Positions 44,373-52,643 of a DNA stretch of 64,000 nt are shown one piece after another (within the stretch, counting starts at the first letter, position 1; the number at the start of each line of letters is the position of its first letter). The translations under genes and the position numbers were made by a program. This stretch comes from Ginsengibacter sp963792025 (GTDB lineage Bacteria; Bacteroidota; Bacteroidia; Chitinophagales; Chitinophagaceae). Where the stretch lies: NCBI GenBank assembly GCA_963792025.1, contig CAWBUS010000013.1, forward strand, positions 248,001 through 312,000, read 5' to 3'. The notes beneath the pieces were generated by a model. It saw nothing but the letters and a program-made list of their open reading frames with translations. It did no database searches and was not told the DNA's origin.

Positions 44373-45632
44373 TCATGCTTTCTTATAAATATCTATTGTG
44401 GGAATTGGAAATATAAACCCGGTTCCCTTTTCAAGCGCTTCCTTCTCTCTTTCGATAAATTCCTTTTTGAAATGCCATGGTAATACTAAATAATAATCAG
44501 GATTCATGGCCCTGCTTTCAGCTTCGCTTATAATGGGAATATTAGTACCTAATGTATAGGCCCCATATTTATCAGGATTTCTTTCGGCTGCATATTCTAC
44601 CAGCATATTGTTAATATCGCACCATTGCAAAATGGTATTGCCTTTTGTGGATGCGCCATAAATATGTACCCTCTTGCCTTCTCTTTTTAATTCAACCAAA
44701 AGATTATGCAAATCGTCTCTCACTTTTTCGATGCGGTATTGAAAAGCTACATAAGGCTTATCCGTATCCAGCTCCAAATCAAATTCCTTTTGTCTTACGT
44801 CGTTCAGCAATTTATAATTCTCGCTATCGAAATACAAACTGCTTTCTTTATGCGTGGCATAACAACGAATGCTGCCCCCATTGATATCGTTAAATAATAT
44901 TTTAAAGATTTTCATGCCGGCCATCGCAGCAATTTTTTCCAGGACGGCAAGACTGTAAAATTCCAAATGTTCATGGCAAATAGTATCATAACTATCAAGT
45001 TCAATCATCTTAGGCATGTAACTCATTTCAAAAATCCATATACCTTCAGGAGACAATAATCTCTTAATACTCTTTACAAATTCAACAGGATTTTCCAAAT
45101 CGTAGAACATCGCAATGGAAGTAATAATATCCATCTTTTTATCACTGATAGCAGTAAATAATTCAGCAGATGGAAATATGTCCTGCACCACCGTGGCGTT
45201 TTTAACTTCCTGCGCAACATCGCTTGGGTCACACCCATACTTTACATAAGAAGCGGGGTAGTAATTTAATAACGTTCCATCGTTACAGCCAATATCTAAA
45301 ACATTACAATTATCTTTTTTAACCAACTCAATAGCGCTATCGCTAATTCCCTTCAGATGATTTCTCATCGTGGTATTGGTGCCACTCCTGTACCAATAGG
45401 CAGCATATAATATTTCTGGCGGCACACTATGTTCCATCTGCAACAATCCACAGGCATTTTCATCTATTTGCGGATTGCAACGTACCAGGGAACAATTGAT
45501 CTTTCTGTGAGAAGGCATCTCTTTTCCTGGTTTTACAAAGGAGCCTTGCAGATATTGTGGTCCCAGGTCTATAACAGGGGTTAATGAGTTTGAACCGCAA
45601 ACTCTGCATGTAGTTCTTTTTCGGATATGCAT
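44373..45632 (-). CDS. sugar C-methyltransferase (Methyltransf_13/14 three-domain type)
   Basis: 419 residues. The N-terminal zinc domain begins TTCRVCGSNSLTPVIDLGPQYLQGSF, with further cysteines before residue 60. The middle SAM domain has VLDIGCNDGTLLNYY and YVKYGCDPSD. The C-terminal domain contains RVHIYGASTKGNTILQWCDI. This architecture is that of NovU/TylCIII/TcaB9-type 3-C-methyltransferases, which methylate keto-deoxy nucleotide sugars. It therefore probably makes a branched-chain sugar for the surface glycan. It lies 16 bases after the DUF4254-like gene. Confidence 0.92.
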   Translation of the reverse strand: MHIRKRTTCRVCGSNSLTPVIDLGPQYLQGSFVKPGKEMPSHRKINCSLVRCNPQIDENACGLLQMEHSVPPEILYAAYWYRSGTNTTMRNHLKGISDSAIELVKKDNCNVLDIGCNDGTLLNYYPASYVKYGCDPSDVAQEVKNATVVQDIFPSAELFTAISDKKMDIITSIAMFYDLENPVEFVKSIKRLLSPEGIWIFEMSYMPKMIELDSYDTICHEHLEFYSLAVLEKIAAMAGMKIFKILFNDINGGSIRCYATHKESSLYFDSENYKLLNDVRQKEFDLELDTDKPYVAFQYRIEKVRDDLHNLLVELKREGKRVHIYGASTKGNTILQWCDINNMLVEYAAERNPDKYGAYTLGTNIPIISEAESRAMNPDYYLVLPWHFKKEFIEREKEALEKGTGFIFPIPTIDIYKKA

Positions 45633-45648
45633 ATATAATTATTGGGAT

Positions 45649-46086
45649 TTACTTTGTAAGAATTAAATTTAAAAAATGTGCATCAATTGCGTCTATGCAC
45701 TTATTTCTTTCCAGGTTAAGCACCGCAAGCCTTTTCACAATCTTGTCTTTTTCTTCCACAGGAACATTTTCGATTTCATATCCTTTTTCCACTTCATGCC
45801 AAAGGCGGCAGTTGATATCCGCCAGCTCTGAAAATATATTTCCAATATTGCCTATAATGTCCCGTGTTTCATTTCCTTCCTTTTTAAAAACCTTGTTGGC
45901 TTTAAAAGTTAATTTTTCAGGCGGAATATTTCCATTAATAGCGTCTGCTACAAAAACATCAATTTCTTCCTGCAACTGCAATGCCTGGTTGTGCAAACTT
46001 TGTAATCGTTCTTTATCATCTGTGTGGTACTGTTTTAATTTTACAATCGTGAGTTTATCACACAACATGCCAAGTGTTTCTGCCAT
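45649..46086 (-). CDS. DUF4254/DUF6165-like helical protein
   Basis: 145 residues, entirely helical: 'LGMLCDKLTIVKLKQYH', a middle 'GNIGNIFSELADINCRLWHEVEKGYEIE', and 'KIVKRLAVLNLERNKCIDAID'. The D-K-L-T-I start and the N-x-x-L-W-H/D-x-E signature resemble DUF4254 and DUF6165, small families often encoded inside LPS and glycosyltransferase clusters. The biochemical role is unknown. It is placed between mqnA (30 bases upstream) and the C-methyltransferase gene, so it is probably read with the polysaccharide genes. Confidence 0.75.
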   Translation of the reverse strand: MAETLGMLCDKLTIVKLKQYHTDDKERLQSLHNQALQLQEEIDVFVADAINGNIPPEKLTFKANKVFKKEGNETRDIIGNIGNIFSELADINCRLWHEVEKGYEIENVPVEEKDKIVKRLAVLNLERNKCIDAIDAHFLNLILTK

Positions 46087-46116
46087 TACTATTTTATTGG
46101 GGTTAAAATTACTGCA

Positions 46117-46884
46117 TTACGGAGTCATTTCATTCGGGACAGGCAACTGCTGCAGTTTTTTCATAAAATTCTTCAAAGCGGATAATTTACTATCATCCAA
46201 TTTGTAATTAATAAACTTCGTATAGTAATCCCGCAGATCAAAAGTTTCATAAGGATTTCCCCGCAATACCAAATCAAGATTGTTCAATCCGAATGCATTG
46301 GCCTTATTAAAGGCGTCTGTAAAATTTGAATCCAGCTTTTTATTGCTAACCCAGGCTGCAAACACAAAGGGCAAATCAGTAAATTTTTTCCACTCAAGAC
46401 CAAGGTCGAAAATATATGGGGAAATTTTTCTTTGTTCAAGTGCACGGTCGCCTATTATAAGGGCTGCGGTAGTTCCGGAAATTTTTGACTGGTACTCTCC
46501 CACTGTTATTTCAATAACGGGATCAATATTCCAATAATCTCTGACAAGGATTTTAAGCAATTCTACTGACGTTCTGCTTTGATAATCTAATAATATCTTT
46601 TCAATTTTATTCAATGGCACATCACTAAATAAACCAACGCTGGCAACGGCTCCGTCGCAACCGATGCAATAGTCAGAAATGATATAGTGTTCTTTCATTT
46701 CAGGAATGATGGCTACCGGAACCAGTCCTACATCAATCTCATCTTCCAGTAACATGACCGCTATTTTCGAAGGGAAATCTATTTTTAGTTCAACACTATC
46801 CCGCATCATTCCATGTTCAAATCCGTATATGAGCGGTTTCGTATTGAGGTAACTTACCGCTCCAACCCTTATTTTTCTTTCCAA
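46117..46884 (-). CDS. mqnA: chorismate dehydratase MqnA (futalosine menaquinone pathway)
   Basis: 255 residues. MqnA dehydrates chorismate to 3-enolpyruvylbenzoate, the entry to the futalosine route. The family opening KIRVGAVSYLNTKPLIYGFE and the later DIGLVP-type stretch (DEIDVGLVPVAIIPEM) and SRTSVELLKIL identify it. The fold is that of periplasmic-binding proteins but without a signal. The start is a TTG at 46884: no ATG exists before residue 25, and the conserved N-terminus begins right after it; a perfect -7 element lies 22 bases upstream. Confidence 0.92.
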   Translation of the reverse strand: MERKIRVGAVSYLNTKPLIYGFEHGMMRDSVELKIDFPSKIAVMLLEDEIDVGLVPVAIIPEMKEHYIISDYCIGCDGAVASVGLFSDVPLNKIEKILLDYQSRTSVELLKILVRDYWNIDPVIEITVGEYQSKISGTTAALIIGDRALEQRKISPYIFDLGLEWKKFTDLPFVFAAWVSNKKLDSNFTDAFNKANAFGLNNLDLVLRGNPYETFDLRDYYTKFINYKLDDSKLSALKNFMKKLQQLPVPNEMTP

Positions 46885-46906
46885 ACCTATTACTTTAATT
46901 TTGCCG

Positions 46907-46914
46907 CAAATTTA
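46907..46914 (-). promoter_or_regulatory. -7 promoter element of mqnA
   Basis: Minus strand TAAATTTG (then C) matches TAnnTTTG exactly, 22 bases before the TTG start. A TTTG at 46942-46939 is a possible -33 box, with a slightly long 24-base gap. Confidence 0.5.
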
Positions 46915-46968
46915 GTGCAATGAAAATGATTAAAAGATCAAATTTTTGCATTCTAATAATCAACGCAC

Positions 46969-48312
46969 ATGCAACTTCAGCCACTTACCGCTATTTCCCC
47001 AATTGACGGACGATATAGAAAACAATTGCAACATCTTGACGAATATTTTTCAGAATTTGCCCTCATTAAATACCGTGTTAAAGTTGAAATAAAATATTTT
47101 ATTTTTTTGGGAGAACAAAAAATTTTCAAAATAAATCCCCCTTTAAAAAAACAACTATTAAAAGTTGTTGAGGCTTTTTCTTTGGAGGACGCTCAAAAAA
47201 TTAAGGACACAGAGCGTATCACCAATCATGATGTGAAAGCTGTTGAATACTTTTTGAAAGAAAAACTCAATGAGCTCGGTTGCGAAAATCTCGGGGAATG
47301 GATCCACTTTGGATTAACATCGCAGGATATTAATAACACTGCTATTCCGCTTTTGTGGAAAGATGCTGTTGAGTTCGAGTACCTGCCTGCAGTTATCAAT
47401 CTTCAACATGAGTTATATAATCTTGCCAGAGACTGGAAGAGTATTCCAATGCTCGCAAGAACTCATGGGCAACCTGCATCTCCAACCATTTTGGGGAAAG
47501 AGATTATGGTGTTTGTGGAAAGAATTGAACAACAAATTGAACAGTTCAGCTATATTCCTTTCACCGGTAAGTTTGGCGGAGCCACCGGGAACTTTAATGC
47601 TCACTATGCCGCCTACCCGAAAAAAGACTGGATAACATTTGCCAATAAATTTTTGGAAGATAAGTTAGGTATCCAGCGCCAGCAATACACAACGCAGATA
47701 GAACATTATGATTTACTTGCAGCGCATTTCGATAATATAAAACGAATTAATACCATTCTTATTGACCTTTGCCGCGATCTATGGTCGTACATCAGTATGG
47801 ACTATTTTAAGCAACAAATAAAAAAAGGTGAAGTGGGTAGCAGCGCCATGCCTCATAAGGTAAATCCAATTGATTTTGAGAATGCAGAAGGAAATCTTGG
47901 TATGGCAAATGCTTTACTGGAGCATCTTTCAGCGAAACTTCCTGTATCAAGATTACAACGCGACTTAACCGATTCCACCGTCACGAGGAATATTGGTGTG
48001 CCCGTTGCTCATACAATTCTTGCAATCAATTCAATTAAAAAAGGATTGGGGAAATTGATATTAAACCAACAAAAAATAAACGCTGACCTCGAAGACAACT
48101 GGGCCGTAGTTGCTGAAGCAATACAGACAATTTTAAGAAGAGAAAATTATCCGAAACCTTACGAGGCGTTGAAGGATTTGACGAGGAACAATGAAAAGAT
48201 AACAAAAGAAAAAATTCATCAGTTTATTGATGGTTTAAAGATAAATACCAAACTAAAAAAAGAACTGAAATCTTTTTCTCCATTTAATTATATAGGAACT
48301 TGGAATTTATAA
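46969..48312 (+). CDS. purB: adenylosuccinate lyase
   Basis: 447 residues. It cleaves SAICAR and adenylosuccinate in purine synthesis. Signature GSSAMPHKVNPIDFENAEG (about residues 287-305) carries the catalytic serine loop. TSQDINNTA and ARTHGQPASPT are the other conserved active-site blocks. Length matches the E. coli-like branch (456). Divergent from mqnA. purK, another purine gene, is at 62411. Confidence 0.96.
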   Translation: MQLQPLTAISPIDGRYRKQLQHLDEYFSEFALIKYRVKVEIKYFIFLGEQKIFKINPPLKKQLLKVVEAFSLEDAQKIKDTERITNHDVKAVEYFLKEKLNELGCENLGEWIHFGLTSQDINNTAIPLLWKDAVEFEYLPAVINLQHELYNLARDWKSIPMLARTHGQPASPTILGKEIMVFVERIEQQIEQFSYIPFTGKFGGATGNFNAHYAAYPKKDWITFANKFLEDKLGIQRQQYTTQIEHYDLLAAHFDNIKRINTILIDLCRDLWSYISMDYFKQQIKKGEVGSSAMPHKVNPIDFENAEGNLGMANALLEHLSAKLPVSRLQRDLTDSTVTRNIGVPVAHTILAINSIKKGLGKLILNQQKINADLEDNWAVVAEAIQTILRRENYPKPYEALKDLTRNNEKITKEKIHQFIDGLKINTKLKKELKSFSPFNYIGTWNL

Positions 48313-48419
48313 AAAAATATCTTCAGGTTTGCAAGAAATTAATTTTCGGGAATGTTTAGGCAGCTAAAACCACTTGTGGTATTGTTAGCAGGAAAGGAAC
48401 AGTAACTTTGCTGAAGTAA

Positions 48420-48935
48420 TTATTGCATCACCGGAGTATCTTCTCTCAAAATACCAAATACATTCATCTCTCTGCCATTCTCGACAAAATTTTCTTCCGG
48501 CTGAAAACCACACTTCAACAAGACATTTTTTGAATTTTCATTAGACAATTCGGTAATAGCAGATATAGATAAGAACCTGTCCTGCTCAAATAACCAGGCA
48601 ATGCTTTCCTTTACAATCTCGGTAGCGTACCCCTTGTTCCATTTGTCCTTAATTATTGAATACCCTATTTCAATCCCGGTCTTTTTATTATCCTTCCTGA
48701 AAAGAAGAATGCCAATAATTTTGTCGCTGCATTTCTCAACGATAAAATATCTGCCGAAAGGAAAATTTGTTTCGTAAAGATGTAACTGATGTTCAAAAAT
48801 CTGCCTTGTTTCTGCTAAGGTAAGTTTTGGGAAGATGGTTTCTTTGAGGGCAGGATCATTGTACAATTCATGCAATGCTATTAAATCATCTTGTTTCCAT
48901 CTTGTGACATATAATCTTTCTGTTTCGAATATCAT
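48420..48935 (-). CDS. GNAT N-acetyltransferase (RimJ/RimL type)
   Basis: 171 residues. ETERLYVTRWKQDDLIALHELYND is the typical start of the Acetyltransf_3 group; IGYSIIKDKWNKGYATEIVKE carries the acetyl-CoA loop (x-x-x-G-x-A); 'NENSKNVLLKCGFQPE' is the closing helix. Substrates in this group include ribosomal protein N-termini and small molecules; the substrate here is unknown. It follows prfC by 6 bases and is probably co-transcribed. Confidence 0.9.
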   Translation of the reverse strand: MIFETERLYVTRWKQDDLIALHELYNDPALKETIFPKLTLAETRQIFEHQLHLYETNFPFGRYFIVEKCSDKIIGILLFRKDNKKTGIEIGYSIIKDKWNKGYATEIVKESIAWLFEQDRFLSISAITELSNENSKNVLLKCGFQPEENFVENGREMNVFGILREDTPVMQ

Positions 48936-48941
48936 TAAACG

Positions 48942-50528
48942 TTATTTATGAATTTCACTCGTAAAATGAAATTCAATCTCGGGATTGTTGGTGCGCTCCG
49001 TATTAAGAAACCATTCGCTCTGTGCAAGGTAAACCAAATGGCCATCTTTATCTTCGGCAATATTGGAAGATTTAAATCTTATAAATTCATCGAGCTTCTT
49101 TGGATTATTTGAAGTGAGCCAGCACGCTTTATAAAATGGAAGTGAATTTAACTGAACAGAAGCGCTGTATTCATTCAATAAGCGGTATTGTATTACTTCG
49201 AACTGAAGTTCTCCCACACAACCAATAATTTTTTTATTTCCGCCAAACTGTGTAAATAATTGAGCTACTCCTTCATCGGTAAGTTGTAATAACCCTTTTT
49301 CAAGCTGCTTTGTTTTTAAAGGATCTTTATTTACAACTTCTTTAAATATTTCCGGCGAGAACGACGGAATGCCGGTATAGTAATAATTTTCGCCTTCAGT
49401 AAGCGTATCGCCAATTTTAAAACTGCCCGTGTCAAATAAACCAATCACATCACCGGGGTATGCAGATTCAATTACATCTTTATCCCGGGCTAAAAAACTA
49501 TACGGATTACTAAACCTAACGTTCTTGTCTAAACGCACATGATGAAAATATTTATTACGTTCAAATTTACCGGCGCAGACTCTTAAGAAAGCAATCCTGT
49601 CCCTGTGCCTTGGGTCGAGGTTGGCATGAATCTTAAATATGAAACCACTAAACTTATCTTCGGCAGGTTCTACTACTCGTGTTGTAACTGCCCTGTGCTG
49701 GGGCAGTGGCGCAATTTGAATAAAAGTTTCCAGCAATTCTTTAACACCAAAATTATTAATAGCGCTTCCAAAAAAAACGGGCGCAACCTTTCCTTTTAAA
49801 TAGGGTTCTTTATCAAACTCGCCATATACGCCTTCTATTAATTCCACATCTTCCCTCAATTGTGCAGCATCCTTCTCTCCTATCCTTTTAACCAAAACAT
49901 CGTCATTCAAATTTTCCAAAGGCAAATAATCTTCTTCTGTAGCTTTTTGATTTGGGTTAAATAATAAGAGACTTTTTTCATACAAATTATAAACTCCTTT
50001 AAAATCTCTACCCATATTTATCGGCCAGCTTAATGGATGTAAATGAATTTTTAATTCAGATTCAATTTCATCCAAAAGGTCAAATGGATTCTTCCCATCA
50101 CGATCCAATTTGTTTACAAAAACAATAACAGGAGTGTCTCTCATTCTACAGACTTCCATTAATCTTTTTGTTTGTTCCTCAACACCTTTTACGCAATCAA
50201 TTACCAGTACCACGCTGTCAACCGCAGTTAGGGTTCGATAAGTGTCTTCTGCGAAATCTTTGTGGCCGGGAGTATCCAAAAGATTTACTAAAGTATTTTT
50301 ATACTCAAAGCTCATTACAGAAGTAGCAACAGAAATACCGCGTTGCCTTTCTATTTCCATAAAATCAGATGTAGCATGCTTTTTAATCTTATTGCTTTTT
50401 ACGGCACCTGCAGTTTGAATGGCACCTCCAAATAACAAAAATTTCTCAGTAAGCGTAGTCTTCCCCGCATCCGGGTGAGAGATAATTGCAAACGTTCTGC
50501 GCTTCTGTATTTCATTCAAATATTTCAT
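48942..50528 (-). CDS. prfC: peptide chain release factor 3
   Basis: 528 residues, the GTPase that recycles RF1/RF2 from the ribosome. G1 is SHPDAGKTTLTE, switch I region RGISVATSVMSF, G3 DTPGHKDFAEDTYRTL, G4 VNKLDRDG. The RF3 marker AIQTAGAVK follows G1. Domain II starts near residue 290 and the C-terminal domain ends with NPEIEFHFTSE. A -7 element lies 9 bases before the ATG. The GNAT gene follows. Confidence 0.96.
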   Translation of the reverse strand: MKYLNEIQKRRTFAIISHPDAGKTTLTEKFLLFGGAIQTAGAVKSNKIKKHATSDFMEIERQRGISVATSVMSFEYKNTLVNLLDTPGHKDFAEDTYRTLTAVDSVVLVIDCVKGVEEQTKRLMEVCRMRDTPVIVFVNKLDRDGKNPFDLLDEIESELKIHLHPLSWPINMGRDFKGVYNLYEKSLLLFNPNQKATEEDYLPLENLNDDVLVKRIGEKDAAQLREDVELIEGVYGEFDKEPYLKGKVAPVFFGSAINNFGVKELLETFIQIAPLPQHRAVTTRVVEPAEDKFSGFIFKIHANLDPRHRDRIAFLRVCAGKFERNKYFHHVRLDKNVRFSNPYSFLARDKDVIESAYPGDVIGLFDTGSFKIGDTLTEGENYYYTGIPSFSPEIFKEVVNKDPLKTKQLEKGLLQLTDEGVAQLFTQFGGNKKIIGCVGELQFEVIQYRLLNEYSASVQLNSLPFYKACWLTSNNPKKLDEFIRFKSSNIAEDKDGHLVYLAQSEWFLNTERTNNPEIEFHFTSEIHK

Positions 50529-50536
50529 AAAGTGCG

Positions 50537-50544
50537 CAAAGGTA
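50537..50544 (-). promoter_or_regulatory. -7 promoter element of prfC
   Basis: Minus strand TACCTTTG (then C) is an exact TAnnTTTG match 8 bases before the prfC ATG, implying a very short leader. Confidence 0.45.
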
Positions 50545-50550
50545 ACAATG

Positions 50551-50579
50551 AATTATGAGTTATGAATTACGAATTATAT
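50551..50579. repeat. degenerate GAATTATGA-type micro-repeat
   Basis: Four slipped copies of a GAATTATGA/GAATTACGA unit lie in the prfC-acyl-CoA dehydrogenase spacer and open a false 29-codon extension of the dehydrogenase frame. Confidence 0.55.
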
Positions 50580-50616
50580 GTTGTCATGGTATCACTCAAT
50601 TATCATTTGCTCAACG

Positions 50617-50624
50617 TATTTTTG
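50617..50624 (+). promoter_or_regulatory. -7 promoter element of the acyl-CoA dehydrogenase gene
   Basis: TATTTTTG matches TAnnTTTG, 17 bases before the ATG at 50642. It shows that the in-frame ATG at 50555 lies upstream of the transcription start. Confidence 0.5.
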
Positions 50625-50641
50625 TATTACAAATTTTTATT

Positions 50642-51796
50642 ATGGAATTTAAGTTAACCGAAGAACAGGAAATGATACGCCAGGCTGCAAGAGACTTTGC
50701 AATTAATGAATGCTTACCGGGAGTGATTGAACGAGATGAGCAACAAAAATTTCCCCGCGAACAAGTAATGAAATTGGCAGAATTGGGATTTATGGGAATG
50801 ATGATCAGCCCCGATTACGGCGGTTCTGGTTTGGATGCAATAAGTTATGTACTGGCAATGGAAGAAATCAGTAAAGTGGATGCAAGTACCAGTGTATGCA
50901 TGAGCGTTAACAACAGTTTGGTTTGCTACGGCATTGAAGCTTTCGGTACTGAAGATCAAAAGAGAAAATATCTAACTCCACTTGCCCAAGGGAAAAAAAA
51001 TGGCGAATTATATATCGGCGCTTTCTTACTGAGCGAACCAGAAGCCGGAAGTGATGCTACTTCACAAAGAACCACGGCCGTTGAAAAAGATGATCATTAC
51101 CTTATAAATGGAGTGAAAAACTGGATCACTAATGGCAATAGCGCTTCGGTGTACCTTGTGTTTGCACAGACGGATGTTGCAAAAGGCAGCCGCGGGATTA
51201 ACGTGTTTGTTGTTGAAAAAAACTCACCCGGCGTTTCGGTCGGTGCCAAAGAAAATAAATTAGGAATTCGCGGAAGTGATACACACAGTATTTCGTTTAC
51301 GGATGTAAAAGTTCCGAAGGAAAATCGCATAGGCAAAGATGGCTTTGGTTTTAAATTTGCTATGATGACATTATCAGGAGGTCGCATTGGCATTGCCTCG
51401 CAGGCATTAGGCCTTGCTTCCGGAGCACTGGAAAGATCCATCGCTTATTCAAAAGAAAGAAAAGCTTTCGGTACACCAATTAAGAATCACCAGGTTATTC
51501 AGTTTAAAATAGCCGACATGGCAACCAGGGTAGAAGCAGCACGACTATTATGTTTCAGGGCTGCCTGGCAAAAAGACAAAGGCGAAGATTATACTGAAAG
51601 TGCTGCCATGGCAAAAGTGTTTGCAAGCGAAACGGCTATGTGGGCTACAACTGAAGCTGTTCAGATACATGGCGGCTATGGCTATGTTAAGGAATATCAT
51701 GTAGAAAGAATGATGCGTGATGCCAAGATCACCCAGATATATGAAGGCACCAGTGAAGTGCAGCGCATTGTTATCAGCCGTGGAATTTTGAAATGA
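50642..51796 (+). CDS. acyl-CoA dehydrogenase (short-chain type)
   Basis: 384 residues, FAD-dependent, oxidising acyl-CoA to trans-2-enoyl-CoA. The start MEFKLTEEQEMIRQAARDFA is the usual one for butyryl-CoA dehydrogenase-like members. 'LSEPEAGSDATSQRT' and 'INGVKNWITNG' are FAD/substrate loops; the catalytic base is the glutamate of IYEGTSEVQRIVISR near the C-terminus. I reject the longer ATG at 50555 because the extension is micro-repeat sequence and lies before the promoter. A terminator-like hairpin follows the stop. Confidence 0.95.
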   Translation: MEFKLTEEQEMIRQAARDFAINECLPGVIERDEQQKFPREQVMKLAELGFMGMMISPDYGGSGLDAISYVLAMEEISKVDASTSVCMSVNNSLVCYGIEAFGTEDQKRKYLTPLAQGKKNGELYIGAFLLSEPEAGSDATSQRTTAVEKDDHYLINGVKNWITNGNSASVYLVFAQTDVAKGSRGINVFVVEKNSPGVSVGAKENKLGIRGSDTHSISFTDVKVPKENRIGKDGFGFKFAMMTLSGGRIGIASQALGLASGALERSIAYSKERKAFGTPIKNHQVIQFKIADMATRVEAARLLCFRAAWQKDKGEDYTESAAMAKVFASETAMWATTEAVQIHGGYGYVKEYHVERMMRDAKITQIYEGTSEVQRIVISRGILK

Positions 51797-51797
51797 C

Positions 51798-51830
51798 AAA
51801 CCTAACAAGCTTTGAAAACCTGTTAGGTTT
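51798..51830 (+). terminator. stem-loop terminator candidate
   Basis: AAACCTAACA (51798-51807) pairs with TGTTAGGTTT (51821-51830) over a 13-base loop, directly after the dehydrogenase stop, and ends in TTTT. The A-rich 5' arm would also let it work on the opposite strand. Confidence 0.55.
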
Positions 51831-51901
51831 TACCGCACATTTTATATTGTTATTTCGTGTTGGTAGAGCATTAACCAGTTTATATTGAACTTCGTCTAAT
51901 C

Positions 51902-52567
51902 ATGCCCGTAAATTTTGAATCTTACAATACTATCGTAGAAGAATTAAAAGCAAAAAACGCAACATTGGTGGCAGTTTCTAAAACAAAGCCTGTTGAAGAA
52001 ATAATGGAATTATATCATCTTGGCCAAAGAGATTTTGGAGAAAACTATGTCCGGGAATTAACAGACAAATATGAACAACTTCCAAAAGATATCCGCTGGC
52101 ATTTTATCGGCCACCTTCAATCGAATAAAGTAAAATACATTGCCCCATTTGTTTCTTTAATACACGGTGTTGATAGCAAAAAATTACTAATAGAAATAAA
52201 TAAGCAGGCAAACAAAATAAACCGGGTAATAGATTGTCTGCTGCAAATTCACATCGCAAAAGAAGAAACCAAATTTGGCCTGGATGATAATGAATTGAAA
52301 GAATTATTTGAGACGGATTTCACGAATTATAAAAATATACGAATTAAAGGTTTGATGGGAATGGCATCTTTCACTGATGATATGGAAAAGGTGAGGACTG
52401 AATTTAGATTGCTGAAATCTTTGTTTGACAGATATTCAACATTGTCAATAGTCAATGGTCAATGGTCAATCTTGAGCATGGGCATGAGCGCTGATTACAA
52501 AATAGCTGTTGAAGAAGGAAGTAACATGGTAAGAATAGGAAGTTTATTATTTGGAAAACGAGTGTAA
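51902..52567 (+). CDS. YggS-family PLP homeostasis protein, with an inserted micro-repeat
   Basis: 221 residues, a single PLP-binding barrel without catalytic C-domain that buffers PLP. The PLP lysine is K27 in LVAVSKTKP; RWHFIGHLQSNKVKYI and GLMGMAS are conserved. The usual C-terminal 'LSMGMSxD' is split here: the protein reads 'YSTLSIVNGQWSILSMGMSADYKIAVEEGS', so about ten residues (SIVNGQWSIL) are extra. At DNA level this is four 7-bp units GTCAATR/GTCAATC at 52444-52471. The frame stays open and the last helix is intact, so the protein may still fold. Confidence 0.93.
   Translation: MPVNFESYNTIVEELKAKNATLVAVSKTKPVEEIMELYHLGQRDFGENYVRELTDKYEQLPKDIRWHFIGHLQSNKVKYIAPFVSLIHGVDSKKLLIEINKQANKINRVIDCLLQIHIAKEETKFGLDDNELKELFETDFTNYKNIRIKGLMGMASFTDDMEKVRTEFRLLKSLFDRYSTLSIVNGQWSILSMGMSADYKIAVEEGSNMVRIGSLLFGKRV
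52444..52471 (+). repeat. 7-bp tandem repeat inside the YggS-family gene
   Basis: GTCAATA, GTCAATG, GTCAATG, GTCAATC lie head to tail within the coding sequence. The same unit type occurs in spacers near 20767-20800 and 57698-57728. Confidence 0.8.
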
Positions 52568-52614
52568 TCCCAATCTTTTAACATTTACAATAACAGAACT
52601 TTTTTACAATGGCA

Positions 52615-52622
52615 TAAATTTG
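52615..52622 (+). promoter_or_regulatory. -7 promoter element of the TonB-like gene
   Basis: TAAATTTG, an exact TAnnTTTG match, lies 21 bases before the GTG at 52644 and supports that GTG start. Confidence 0.45.
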
Positions 52623-52643
52623 AACCTGAATAAATAATTTTAA

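Noticed and set aside
48403..48410. TAACTTTG on the plus strand as a promoter
   Set aside because: It matches TAnnTTTG, but it points into the end of a minus-strand gene with no plus-strand gene after it.
50555..50641. N-terminal extension of the acyl-CoA dehydrogenase from the ATG at 50555
   Set aside because: The extension is made of micro-repeat DNA and lies before the -7 element; the conserved start is at 50642.
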